From the NCBI GenBank assembly GCA_016180645.1, contig JACPAV010000004.1:181409-245408 (forward strand): 64,000 nucleotides of DNA. Reading direction: 5' to 3'. The notes below the pieces were generated by a model that saw nothing but the letters and a program-made list of their open reading frames with translations, did not search any database and had not been told where the DNA came from. The DNA comes from Nitrospirota bacterium (lineage in GTDB: Bacteria > JACPQY01). Position 1 is the first letter of the stretch. Each line of letters begins with the position of its first letter. The translations under genes and the position numbers were made by a program. Shown piece after piece: positions 32,451-41,340 of the stretch.

Positions 32451-34349
32451 ATGAAACACATCGGTTCGTTCCTCGTTTGGGTATTGCTGGCGTTCGCCGC
32501 GCAAGCCGCCGAGCCGATCGTCGTCCTCCAGGCGGGGACGTCGTCTGCGAACCCCTTGAATTGGGGGGGCGACGGGTTTCTCCCGTTCCCAACGGACTTT
32601 TACACGGTGGTGGATCCGTCAACGCCTACCGGTCTGAGGATGCAACTACCGGAAGATCCGATAGAGAATAAGCTCCTCTCGCGACTGCCGATGGACACGA
32701 CCGGCCTGAGAGAAAAACTGAGGGAGCATGACGGATTTTCGCCGAACTTTCCCATCGTGATTTCCGTTCCTGCCGTCCTGAAGGAGTTCGATCTCCCGAA
32801 GCCCGAGGACACTGTCAAGTCCGATTCTCCGATCCAATTCTTTCGCGCATCCGATGCCGTTCCCCTGCCCTTCCGCACTTTTCTGGATGTCATCCTGAAC
32901 GTAGGGGGGCCGAACGTGACGGTTGTTCGGATCCATCCACTCGTGGCGCTCCGGAAGAGCGAGCGGTACGTCGTCGTCGTACGATCCTCCTTCGGCGCAA
33001 GGGCTGATCGAACCATTCCCCCCAGCGGCGGTTTCCGCGCCCTGATGCAGGAGAAAAGTCCCGCCGACGGGGACCTCGCTGTCGCATGGCCGCGATACGC
33101 GGGGCTCCGGTCGTTTCTGAAAGATCACCAGCTCGACCCCTCCACCCTCTCTCTGGCCTTCGATTTCACGGTGGAGTCGGACGGGAGCTACACGCGCGGG
33201 GCGCGCCGGCTGCGGGAGGCCGTGGAGAATCACGCGGCGGAGCATCCCCTCCGGATCAAAGAGATGCAGGCGGACGAAGAGCGCACGTGGTGGGACTCGG
33301 CTGAGGCCGTCGGAGTACACGGCGCGTTCGAAGCGCTCGACTTCATCGACTCGGAAGGCCGGGCCCGCCCGGCACCCGTGCCCAAGAACGTGAAGTTCAA
33401 GCTTCTTCTCCCCCGGAAGCCCCGCGAGGGCGGCATTCCGCTGGCCGTGTTTGGGCATGGACTGGCTGTCAATAAGGACACCATGTTCCAGGTGGCGGGA
33501 AGGCTCGTGCGTGAGGGCATCGGCGTCATCGGCATCGACGCCCCGTATCACCAACACCTGTGGTCCCCTCTCAAGCCGATCCTGGGATCGCGCAGCAACA
33601 TGGATCTCCTCGCCGGCATGTTCCGGCAATACCTTGCTCAGCAGCTCATGCTCCTTCAATTTATCCGGCAGGGGCTGGCGGAACTGGACGTGCTGCCGAT
33701 GGGTGAAGGGGAGTCGAAGGGGGACGGACGTCCCGACTTGGACGTGACGCGCACGGCCTACATCGGCCAGTCGATGGGAGGGATCGTGGGGACTTCCGTT
33801 CTTGCCCTCGATGATCGTCTCACAGGAGGAGTGCTCAATGTTGCCGGAGGAACACTCGGCGATGTCTTTGAAGAAGCGTTTCTCATCGAGGAAATGGGCC
33901 TGCCCGTCTTTTCCGTGAAAGGCTTGTCTAAGATGGAGTCCTACGTTGCGGCGGGTCTTCTGGGGTATCTGACGGATGATGTGGATCCCGTGGGGATGGC
34001 GCCATACATCACGAGGGAGCGGTACTTGAACACCCATCCAAAACTGGTACTCGTCCAGGGCGGGCTGAACGACGGGCTGGTCCCCAACGCGGCGTCGGAC
34101 CGCCTTGCGCGTGCGCTGGGCGTTCCACTGATGGAGCCGTCCGCGCGTGAGGTCTCTTTCATCGAGAAGGTGCAGCGACCCTATGTTGGCCCCGGTCTAG
34201 CCTTCTACCGCTTCGGTCAAGGGCGATTCTTCCCTCACCTCTGTCTTATGGGTGATGAGGCGGCCTCCGATGCCGTCGCCTTCCTGTCCTCTTTGCTGAG
34301 GCCAACCGGCGACCACGCCTTCTCCGCGACATCCGGCGACCCGAAATAG
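32451..34349 (+). CDS. secreted alpha/beta-hydrolase-fold protein
   Basis: 632 aa from ATG 32451. Signal peptide ending AFAAQAAEP. The region FLPFPTDFYTVVDPSTPTG resembles the PFPDDTRL start of the paralog at 1244-3187. Catalytic part: PLAVFGHGLAVNKD (oxyanion region) and the nucleophile elbow YIGQSMGGIVGTS. The catalytic Asp/His are not assigned with certainty. No lipobox, unlike its paralog, so it is probably periplasmic or exported. The adenylate cyclase gene begins 12 bp downstream. Confidence 0.8.
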   Translation: MKHIGSFLVWVLLAFAAQAAEPIVVLQAGTSSANPLNWGGDGFLPFPTDFYTVVDPSTPTGLRMQLPEDPIENKLLSRLPMDTTGLREKLREHDGFSPNFPIVISVPAVLKEFDLPKPEDTVKSDSPIQFFRASDAVPLPFRTFLDVILNVGGPNVTVVRIHPLVALRKSERYVVVVRSSFGARADRTIPPSGGFRALMQEKSPADGDLAVAWPRYAGLRSFLKDHQLDPSTLSLAFDFTVESDGSYTRGARRLREAVENHAAEHPLRIKEMQADEERTWWDSAEAVGVHGAFEALDFIDSEGRARPAPVPKNVKFKLLLPRKPREGGIPLAVFGHGLAVNKDTMFQVAGRLVREGIGVIGIDAPYHQHLWSPLKPILGSRSNMDLLAGMFRQYLAQQLMLLQFIRQGLAELDVLPMGEGESKGDGRPDLDVTRTAYIGQSMGGIVGTSVLALDDRLTGGVLNVAGGTLGDVFEEAFLIEEMGLPVFSVKGLSKMESYVAAGLLGYLTDDVDPVGMAPYITRERYLNTHPKLVLVQGGLNDGLVPNAASDRLARALGVPLMEPSAREVSFIEKVQRPYVGPGLAFYRFGQGRFFPHLCLMGDEAASDAVAFLSSLLRPTGDHAFSATSGDPK

Positions 34350-34361
34350 GCGCCCTGCCCC

Positions 34362-35645
34362 ATGTCGGCGGATCGACCAAGCCAGCCGGCGGTGATTCGA
34401 GGAGGGAATCCGATCCTCGCGGCACTCGCCCGAATCGTGCGGATCGGAATCGATGACACGGTCCAACCGTACGAGGGAAAGTACATCGTTTTGACGAACA
34501 CGCTCACCCTTATCGCGCTCGTCATCGCCATCGCCTATTTGCCGCTCACCATCGCCCAGGGTTCGCGACTGCCGATCCTTCTGCACGTCCTGTTGATTCC
34601 CATCTACCCGATGGCCTTCGTGTTCAATCGGTTCCGGAAACATTGGTTGGCCACCACGTGGATAGGGCTGAGCTCGATGGCCGCGTTGGCCGGACTGGGT
34701 CTCATGATGGGAGTGAGCAGCGGCATCCACTATTTTATTCTCACCCACGCCGTTGGAAGTTTCATTCTGTACTCCCCTCGCCATGAGAAAGCCATGTGGG
34801 CTCTCGCCCTGGTCGGACTGTGCGTTTTCGCCGCCTTCCTGTCCGTGGATGTGCCCGCGCAGGTCGGCGAAGGCGCCGCGGCGGTCTCCACCATGCCCAG
34901 ATGGTCCCGGCCGGCCAATCTGATCGGTGTCTACATCGCGGTGGCCGCGGTGGCGTACTATTCCCGGCGCGGCATGATCAGGGCGGAGCGTGCCGTGCTT
35001 CGGGAAAAAGCCCGCGCGGAAGACCTGCTGCTGAACATTCTTCCCAAGCCGATTGCGGATCGGCTTCAGCAGTCGCCGACCACCATTGCCGATGGATATC
35101 CCGCGGCAAGCGTTCTCTTTTCCGACTTGGTGGGATTCACCACGCTCAGCCAGGAGATGCCGCCGGAAGATTTGGTCCGCCTTCTGAACCGTATCTTCAT
35201 CTCGTTTGATGAGCTGACGGACAAATTCGGATTGGAAAAAATCAAGACGATCGGAGATGCGTACATGCTCGCTTCCGGCCTCCCCACCGCGCGGGAGGAT
35301 CATGCCGAGGCTGCCGCGGAGATGGCCATGGCGATGCTTGAAACGGTCGCTCTCTTGGGCGCTGAACTCCGCCGCTCCCTTCACATCCGGATCGGCATCA
35401 ACTCCGGGCCGGTTGTCGCCGGCGTGATTGGGAAGAAGCGATTTATCTACGATCTGTGGGGCGACGCCGTGAACGTGGCCGCCCGGATGGAATCCCACGG
35501 CGTCCCCGGCGAGATCCACGTCTCCCACTCAACCTATGAGCTCCTCAAGGCAAAGTTCATCCTGGAGTCCCGTGGGCGCATCGAAGTGAAAGGCAAAGGC
35601 GCCATGGAAACGTACCTGCTGAAGGGAAGAAAGGAGGGGAATTGA
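34362..35645 (+). CDS. membrane-anchored class III adenylate cyclase
   Basis: 427 aa. Five or six membrane segments occupy residues 40-215, a 7TM-like sensory module. A linker helix (ERAVLREKARAEDLLLNILP) leads into the catalytic domain (about 235-425): metal-binding Asp255 in LFSDLVGFTTLS, Asp299 in TIGDAYMLASG, GINSGPVVAGVIG, and YDLWGDAVNVAARMES with substrate-recognising and transition-state residues. EKIKT supplies a Lys that favours ATP over GTP. It is the only such gene in the window, coupled to the secreted hydrolase upstream. Confidence 0.93.
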   Translation: MSADRPSQPAVIRGGNPILAALARIVRIGIDDTVQPYEGKYIVLTNTLTLIALVIAIAYLPLTIAQGSRLPILLHVLLIPIYPMAFVFNRFRKHWLATTWIGLSSMAALAGLGLMMGVSSGIHYFILTHAVGSFILYSPRHEKAMWALALVGLCVFAAFLSVDVPAQVGEGAAAVSTMPRWSRPANLIGVYIAVAAVAYYSRRGMIRAERAVLREKARAEDLLLNILPKPIADRLQQSPTTIADGYPAASVLFSDLVGFTTLSQEMPPEDLVRLLNRIFISFDELTDKFGLEKIKTIGDAYMLASGLPTAREDHAEAAAEMAMAMLETVALLGAELRRSLHIRIGINSGPVVAGVIGKKRFIYDLWGDAVNVAARMESHGVPGEIHVSHSTYELLKAKFILESRGRIEVKGKGAMETYLLKGRKEGN

Positions 35646-35670
35646 AGGAGATCGGCGTAGGCGCGCCGGA

Positions 35671-36315
35671 CTACGGCGCGCCCTTGGCCCAACGGATGCG
35701 GTCCAGGCCCGGGAAGTTCGGGCCGTAGTACATCATGCGGTAGAGGCGGACCACCTGGCCGGTGGCGGGTTCTTTCACCTCCGCGAGAAGAAGTTCGACA
35801 ATCGTATCCTCCGCTCCGCTCGGTTTGAGCCAGACCGCGGTATTGGGTTTGGCGATGGAGGCGGCGCCGTATCGCTTCACGGCATCACCATAGAGGGATT
35901 TGATGGGCGGATCATCGAGCGTGGCGGCCTGTCCCGCGTCGTACGCCTTGGAGTAGAGAGCAAGCTTGCCGTCCACAAAGTAGAAACCGTGCGAAATGCT
36001 GCGCCCATCCTCCAATCGCGTATCCCAGTAGGCATATTTTGTCTGTACTCCGAGGATCTCGGTTTCGCCCCCATCGGTGAGCGGAGGGAGCTTCGCCTCC
36101 GCGGCCGGGGCGAGCATCCCCCAGGGAATCTGATAGAGGTTCCAACCTTTGAAAGCCGGCTCTTTCTTCGCGGCGGTCGCCGCCTGCGCGGACGCCGTGA
36201 ACCGTGAATCGTGAATCGTGAATTGAAGGAGGAACAGAAAGCCGAGCGTTTGGGCCGCCCGGATTGCAACACGAAGGGGTGGGTTCCCTCTCGGTCTCAC
36301 GGGTTCACGATTCAC
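35671..36315 (-). CDS. secreted hypothetical protein with repeat-derived N-terminus
   Basis: 214 aa. A signal peptide (TLGFLFLLQFTIHDSRF then TASAQA) precedes a mature domain with GWNLYQIPWGMLAPAAEA, YWDTRLEDGRSISHGFYFVDG and RLYRMMYYGPNFPGL. The first forty codons lie in a GTGAATC-heptamer palindrome (36196-36326), including the GTG at 36315, so the true start could be further in and the signal peptide may be partly of repeat origin. I do not recognise the family. It lies 4 bp downstream of the Memo-like gene. Confidence 0.65.
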   Translation of the reverse strand: MNREPVRPRGNPPLRVAIRAAQTLGFLFLLQFTIHDSRFTASAQAATAAKKEPAFKGWNLYQIPWGMLAPAAEAKLPPLTDGGETEILGVQTKYAYWDTRLEDGRSISHGFYFVDGKLALYSKAYDAGQAATLDDPPIKSLYGDAVKRYGAASIAKPNTAVWLKPSGAEDTIVELLLAEVKEPATGQVVRLYRMMYYGPNFPGLDRIRWAKGAP

Positions 36316-36326
36316 GGGGTCACGAC
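36196..36326. repeat. GTGAATC-heptamer inverted-repeat element
   Basis: Left arm 36196-36222 is runs of CGTGAATC-like heptamers; right arm 36298-36326 is the reverse complement pattern (GGGTTCACGATTCACGGGG). It covers the junction between the Memo-like gene and the secreted protein gene, and resembles the element inside 49687-51603. Confidence 0.65.
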
Positions 36327-37621
36327 TCCTGATAGATCGCCAGGCTTGCGAAGCTCACCACGGATCCGGTGGCCTCTTCCGCAGCCTGGTCGTATTTCAG
36401 GAGATGCCCTTTGAGTGCGGGCGAACCCGACACGGTGGAGGTCACCGCCTTGAGAAGCGTGTAGATGGGTGAGAGACCGCAGATGCGCCGCTTGTCCTTC
36501 TCGCCCTGGATATTGCGAAAGAAAGCATCGCCGTCCACACGCTCGGCGTGCGTCAACATCTCTCGGTCGAGGATATCGAGCTCGCGCCGAATGCTCTCGT
36601 TCACCTTGAACGGATCGCCGAATTTCACTCCCATGTGGGCGAGATCCGCGCCGGCGATGTACACCGTCGGTCCGAATTGACGGTCGGCCTCCTGAAGCGC
36701 GGCAATGAACCGGCCGATCCGCTCGCTCTCGCCGGGCAAGTGGCCGTTCAGCACCCATTCGTGCATGGAGGAGCAAAGAATCGGCACGATCTTCAGCCCC
36801 GGCTCCAGCGGAAACAGGTATTTGAGAAACACCGCCTGAAACTCGACGGAATGCTCCGTCCGGTGGACCCATTCGTCGGCGTAGATCTCCGGCCCCAGCT
36901 CGGTTTCAAGAAACTGCACATAGTCCTGATCCGTGGGCACGGGGCCCAGGGGCGTGTCGTAGGCCTTCCGGGTGACCACGAACGTATTCGGCGGAGACTG
37001 GTGAGCGGTGCCCAGGATGACGAACCGCCGCGGCAGGGGCCCGCGGGCCAGGGAGGCGTACGCGAAAGCGTACGCTTGTCCCGCGAAACGGATATCGATA
37101 TGCGGGACCACGACGCCTCGCAGGACCCCGGAATTGTCCTGCGGTCGAACCGCCGCGAAGTACTCCTGGAACTGCTTGCGCAGTTCTTTCGGCTCCGCGG
37201 GGTACACGAGGCCGGCGTGGCAGTAGGGGCGAACCGGCTGCGAGTGGAACGCGTCGTCGGTCTCCTTCTGGAGACGGCGGAAGCCTTCGCTATCGAGGTA
37301 ACCGGACTGGTCGAGTTGGGTCATGAAGCCCAGGACCTGTTCCGTGAGGAGGAGCTGACCGAGACGGCGCTGAATCTCCTCCTGGAGCTGGCGGATGGTG
37401 TGCTTGCCGTCGAAGAACGCGAGGAGGAGGGCCGCGGCCTGGGGAATCAGGACCGGATCTTTGGCGTATCCCATCGGGTCGCGCAGCGCGATGAACTTTT
37501 GCGACCCCTGAACGATGGGGTAGACCTCGACGGCGCGGATGGAGGGCAGGAGCGTGTCCGGATCGGCTGCAACCGATGCGGTCGAAGCGGGCGGCGCGTC
37601 AGACGGAGGCGACTTTGACAC
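36320..37621 (-). CDS. Memo-like protein with N-terminal winged-helix/PqqD-like domain
   Basis: 433 aa, GTG start. Residues 60-125 (FDGKHTIRQLQEEIQRRLGQ, then LTEQVLGFMTQLDQSGYLDS) look like a PqqD or winged-helix domain. Residues 150-433 are a Memo domain: VVPHIDIRFAGQAYAFAY, ILGTAHQSPPNTFVVT, EHSVEFQAVFLKYLF, YIAGADLAHMG and RRICGLSPIYTLLKAV. Memo relatives are linked to AMMECR1 and radical SAM proteins, not seen nearby. It overlaps the end of the GGDEF gene by 23 bp. A distant paralog is at 18807-19619. Confidence 0.84.
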   Translation of the reverse strand: MSKSPPSDAPPASTASVAADPDTLLPSIRAVEVYPIVQGSQKFIALRDPMGYAKDPVLIPQAAALLLAFFDGKHTIRQLQEEIQRRLGQLLLTEQVLGFMTQLDQSGYLDSEGFRRLQKETDDAFHSQPVRPYCHAGLVYPAEPKELRKQFQEYFAAVRPQDNSGVLRGVVVPHIDIRFAGQAYAFAYASLARGPLPRRFVILGTAHQSPPNTFVVTRKAYDTPLGPVPTDQDYVQFLETELGPEIYADEWVHRTEHSVEFQAVFLKYLFPLEPGLKIVPILCSSMHEWVLNGHLPGESERIGRFIAALQEADRQFGPTVYIAGADLAHMGVKFGDPFKVNESIRRELDILDREMLTHAERVDGDAFFRNIQGEKDKRRICGLSPIYTLLKAVTSTVSGSPALKGHLLKYDQAAEEATGSVVSFASLAIYQES

Positions 37622-38897
37622 AGTTCTTTCCAGAGCGTTTGGCTTGATAGAGCGCGGCGTCGGCCCGGTCGAACAGATCCGTTTCGTTGTCCGCCGACTC
37701 CGGGTACATCGAGAGTCCGACGCTCACGGTCACGCCCATTTTTTTCCCATCCCGAGCGATGTTGTATGCCTCGATTTGTTCTCGGAGCCGGTTCGAGACG
37801 AGCAGGGATTGCGACGCGTTCAGCTCCGTGAGGATCACGGCGATCTCTTCCCCGCCGTAGCGCGCGATCACGTCCGTGTCGCGCAAGCTTTTTCGCAAGA
37901 TGTTCGAAACGCCGCGGAGGACCTCGTCGCCCACGGAGTGGCCGTAGGTATCGTTGAAGGACTTGAAGTTGTCGATGTCCATGAGCACCACGGCCAGGGG
38001 ACGGCGGAGACGTTTCGCTTTATGGAGTTCGAGCCGGAGGTAATCCTTGAAATAGCGGTGCGAGTAGAGGCCGGTCAGCTCATCGGTGATGGCCAGTTTG
38101 AACAGCCGCGCATTCTCGATCGCGAGGGCGGCCTGATTGGCGAAGGCTTCGAGGATCTCCAGGTCGTCGTCCGAGAACGTGGGACCGTCCTTCCGATTGA
38201 GGACTTCGATGGCGCCGATGATGCGGGCCTTCACCTTCATGGGGGCGCAGGCGATGTTGCGGCTGGTGAAGTTCACCGATGAGGCGACGCGCGGGGAGAA
38301 GCGCGGGTCTTTGTCGACATCCGGGGAAAGCACGGGGACGCCGTGTTGAACGACCCAGCCGGCAATCCCTTCACCGATTTGCAGTTTGATGTCTTTTACT
38401 TCGTCCGCTTTCTCGCCGGTAGCAGCGAGAAAATAGAGGCTGTGGCCGTCCTCGCCCTTGAGGATGATGGAGCTGGCCTCGGCGTGGGTCACCTGCGTGG
38501 CGTGTTCGAGAATGGAGTTGAGCACGTGCCGTTCGTCGAGGGAGGAGTTGACGAGCGCGGTGACCTTGATGAGAGATGACAGTCTGTCAATGCGATCCTG
38601 TTCGGAGCGGAAGGCTTTGGAGAGCTCCTCGGGAAGGTGGGCATCGTCCACGTTGGAGTGGGCGCGGAGACTCTGCGTGAGCGTGTTCATGACGGATTGG
38701 AGGGCTTCGCCGTATCGGAAGCGCGTGCCCGGCGCCGTGGCAGGAGCGGGCGTGGTCGGCGGAACGGAAGGGGGGGGGCTGACGAGGCGGGCGGCGCGGC
38801 TTGGGGAAGGGGAGTGCCGGGGCGTGGAGCGGGTGGATCGCCGGACGGCGGGATGGGGCCTCGTGGACGACGCTTTGGATACAGAGCGTTTTGCTAT
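37599..38897 (-). CDS. GAF-GGDEF diguanylate cyclase, start uncertain
   Basis: About 432 aa. A GAF domain (about residues 130-275, SLDERHVLNSILEHATQVTH through SDDDLEILEAFANQAA) precedes a GGDEF domain with LTGLYSHRYFKDYL, MDIDNFKSFNDTYGHSVGD and an active-site RYGGEEIAV (GGEE). It would make cyclic-di-GMP in response to a GAF ligand. The start is a puzzle: AGGAGG sits 4 nt before an ATA at 38897, the frame is open to a TTG at 38987 that overlaps a promoter -35, and no ATG lies near. The N-terminal 100 residues are Ser/Pro/Arg-rich. Confidence 0.85.
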   Translation of the reverse strand: MAKRSVSKASSTRPHPAVRRSTRSTPRHSPSPSRAARLVSPPPSVPPTTPAPATAPGTRFRYGEALQSVMNTLTQSLRAHSNVDDAHLPEELSKAFRSEQDRIDRLSSLIKVTALVNSSLDERHVLNSILEHATQVTHAEASSIILKGEDGHSLYFLAATGEKADEVKDIKLQIGEGIAGWVVQHGVPVLSPDVDKDPRFSPRVASSVNFTSRNIACAPMKVKARIIGAIEVLNRKDGPTFSDDDLEILEAFANQAALAIENARLFKLAITDELTGLYSHRYFKDYLRLELHKAKRLRRPLAVVLMDIDNFKSFNDTYGHSVGDEVLRGVSNILRKSLRDTDVIARYGGEEIAVILTELNASQSLLVSNRLREQIEAYNIARDGKKMGVTVSVGLSMYPESADNETDLFDRADAALYQAKRSGKNCVKVASV

Positions 38898-38959
38898 GGA
38901 ATCCTCCTGTAGTGTTCGAGGTCGCTCCCGGAGGTTCGCTCGGATTCCGGGAGAGGGGG

Positions 38960-38987
38960 ATTGTAGCGGAATGGCGAGTTTTTTCAA
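38960..38987 (-). promoter_or_regulatory. promoter of the GGDEF gene
   Basis: Minus strand TTGAAA (38987-38982), 16-nt spacer, TACAAT (38965-38960). The predicted transcript would have a leader of about 55 nt, with AGGAGG at 38907-38902, so this gene is not leaderless. Confidence 0.6.
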
Positions 38988-39283
38988 AGGCGGGGGGGTG
39001 CTGAGTAACGCCCGGCGAAGCTCGGGGGGAATCGGTGAGTGACTGTGTGATAGTGTGATGGTGAGTCATCTAGGGTCTGCTGCGGGGTGGGGGAGGGGGC
39101 AGGCATTGGAGGCGTGAGGGGGAAAATAGGAGGATTGCCGCCGTTCAGCGGGTTCGAGGCCCCGTGACTTGCCGCGGAGCGTGGTTTCTTCAGCGCGAGC
39201 ACGGGGTCCGGCCCGTCCTCCGCAGTGCCTACTCCGTCGAAGCAGCTTCGGCTGCGAAGGCTGGAAGCTGCTACGGAGGGGGA

Positions 39284-39303
39284 AGCCCCGTGCGGGGCTT
39301 TTG
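39284..39303 (+). terminator. terminator-like hairpin
   Basis: AAGCCCC-GTGC-GGGGCTTTT: 7-bp stem with a four-base loop and a short T run. No obvious gene ends just upstream on this strand, so its transcript is unknown. Confidence 0.45.
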
Positions 39304-39459
39304 CGGGGTAGGCTAAGACCTTCCTGGATGGCGGTGGGTAGTTTGCATTGCAAGTTGGTTGTGGGCCGCATGATTAGTGGTTCAGAAATAGTAAAGAAAA
39401 GAATATAGTAGATGAAGATATCAGATAAGTCATTGGCTTGGTGCTTGGAAGTGGCATGT

Positions 39460-39473
39460 GTTCCACGTGGAAC
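39460..39473. promoter_or_regulatory. parS-like site 1
   Basis: Perfect 14-bp palindrome GTTCCACGTGGAAC, in context TGTTCCACGTGGAACT. The ParB target consensus in many bacteria is TGTTTCACGTGAAACA; this keeps the core and differs by C/G at the fifth position of each half-site. I saw the same 14-mer only at 40838. Confidence 0.65.
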
Positions 39474-40837
39474 TTCGGATCGGAAACGGGGTTCACCAAG
39501 GTGGTATCGGCGTTGATGAATCAGTGGAGTTGCAACGTGGTCCGAGACTCATGGCCGACCTGCCAGGATGGACGCATGTAGAGGCTCGCCGAGGAAAGGT
39601 CTTGCGGTGACAACCTGGTTATCTCCCTCGGATCGGATGAAGGATATCTTGTTGGCAGGAGTGCATGTTCGCCCTGACCGATGCAGGGCCCTGGGAAGCA
39701 CCATGAGCCGGATTCCAGGACAAGGCAGTTCTTGCGTTCCTGGGAAAGGTCTGGATTGACCAAGCGGCTGGAAGCGGGGCCGACCTGCAAGCAAGGCTGG
39801 AGTGGGAAACTGGATGGCGAACCAGGGCCACTCACTTGAACATGCGCGAGGCGAGCTTTGGAGGATTGGCTGAGCCTCGGCCGTCCCTCCTCGCAGTCGG
39901 AGAATCCTTAGAGAAGCTTGATTCCGGGAACCGCAAAGCCGGATCCTGTGCTCAGATCGCCAAGGCGAAGCACGCGACTATTTGCAGGAGTGCGCAGCAT
40001 GTAGCGGCACCACCAAAGATTGGAGGTCCAAGACGGGCAAAGGCCCCTGAGAGCCGCAGAATGCGTAACCCCCCAGGATTGGCCTCTCAAAACATGCCGA
40101 GTCCTCGCGAATGCGCTACTGAAGATCGCCGTGGAACAGCCAGGATACGCCGGCTCTCTACCTCCCCTCTGCCCCCACTTACAAAGGAGGGCAATTCCTC
40201 CCAAGGGGAGGCGAAGTGGAGTAGAACAGATCATGAGTGACTTTAGCTCCGAAGTTTGCACGACATCTCAAGATCAGAACGCGTCTTCCGCCTAACGTCA
40301 GCCTGAACTCGCTTCAGGATCTCATTGAGATGCCGAAACAAGCTCGACGTGGTATCCGAAGTAGGGCTGCGGCATACCGAAGCGAAATCTGAAGTTTCTC
40401 AAGGGCGATATGCGCAAGTCACTGGCATTGCTCTCAGTCCATCTCGGGCGTCAGAGACCTACCAAGAACATCCTATCCGAGGCAGGTGCCAGTTGATGGA
40501 CCGGAGTGCGATGAGGAGGGGGCGGCAACCGATGGGTGGGACACGCCGGAGGGTCTTCCCGTTTTCAAATTGGAAGGCGGGCAGGGCGACCATCTGAGTT
40601 TGCCGAGGCCATACTGCGTTTCCGGTGGCGCGGAAACCGCCCCTGCACGGATAGGATGCCGGCGAACGGACGAGCGCTGAACTTCCGGGTTTTCGGCCGG
40701 CGGACGCAGGGTATTGTAGGGCCGCATCTCCCGAATGCAACCGCACGACCTCCTGCCTCGAGACACCCAAGCAAGCATTTTCGCAGGAACTGACCATTAC
40801 CCAGACACTCAAGACTGCACATCTCACAACGGCACGA

Positions 40838-40851
40838 GTTCCACGTGGAAC
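40838..40851. promoter_or_regulatory. parS-like site 2
   Basis: Identical 14-bp palindrome GTTCCACGTGGAAC, 1.4 kb from the first copy and inside the same gene-free region. No other copy was noticed in the window. Confidence 0.65.
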
Positions 40852-40914
40852 GCCGATAGCCACCAGACTCGACCCTCCAAGCCATGGCCGCCCCAGGAAC
40901 ATTGTGAAAGTGTA

Positions 40915-41010
40915 AAGATAACATTCCAGTCGCAAATATGATAAACCCTGACAGTACAGATATATCTATATCATATTATATATACCTATAATTCAATACA
41001 CACATCCGAC
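40915..41010. other. AT-rich block
   Basis: About 95 bp dominated by A and T (runs such as GATATATCTATATCATATT), unique in this GC-rich window. It could be an easily unwound region or a strong promoter area. I did not find convincing DnaA boxes around it. Confidence 0.5.
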
Positions 41011-41321
41011 AACCCGACGCCGGCTGTGTACAAGTCTGCCGCCCCTTGGAGGTGATTGGGATCACAGTATCAAAGCTCACGCAATTCTCCTTCCCCTCAA
41101 GGCGGGCCGATCGAACCGTGGACGAGGTTCGAGCCGGAGGCTTCCCCCGGCGGGGGCCTTCCCGGACGGAATCAAATGACACTAAGTCAAGGATACACAC
41201 TGTCACTAAGACAAACGCGGTCGCATGGAAACCCGGACGGAAATCGGTCTTTCCATGGTCGGAGGCGGGCGGCGCCGCGGCTTTCCCCCACGGGCTCCTG
41301 CGTGGCTCGCCATGCGCGCCG

Positions 41322-41330
41322 TGCTATACT
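41322..41330 (+). promoter_or_regulatory. extended -10 promoter of lptD
   Basis: TGC-TATACT (41322-41330) with 10 nt before GTG 41341, predicting a leader of about 4 nt. Confidence 0.6.
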
Positions 41331-41340
41331 CCCCCTCCCA

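Larger units (their letters stand above)
38988..41321. other. 2.3-kb region without a convincing gene
   Basis: Both strands carry only short frames with no recognisable motif, no ribosome-binding site and no family pattern. Base composition is less GC-rich than the coding parts, and the last 400 bp are clearly AT-richer. It contains two parS-like palindromes, a terminator-like hairpin and an AT-rich block. I looked for tRNA, tmRNA, SRP RNA and RNase P RNA core motifs and saw none. Confidence 0.55.

Noticed and set aside
32646-35528. Long minus-strand frames opposite the secreted hydrolase and the adenylate cyclase
   Set aside because: Shadows of well-supported plus-strand genes; composition skewed to Arg, His and Gly.
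36196-36326. CRISPR-like appearance of the GTGAATC heptamers
   Set aside because: Units are 7-8 bp without spacers and form inverted arms, so this is not a CRISPR array. No array was seen anywhere in the window.
39169-40941. Several 60-135 aa open frames on both strands in the gene-free region
   Set aside because: No ribosome-binding sites, no motifs, frames overlap each other on both strands; they look random.
38988-41321. Declaring the region a replication origin
   Set aside because: No DnaA boxes or origin-linked genes (dnaA, gidA, parAB) were seen in the window; only parS-like sites and an AT-rich tract support it.
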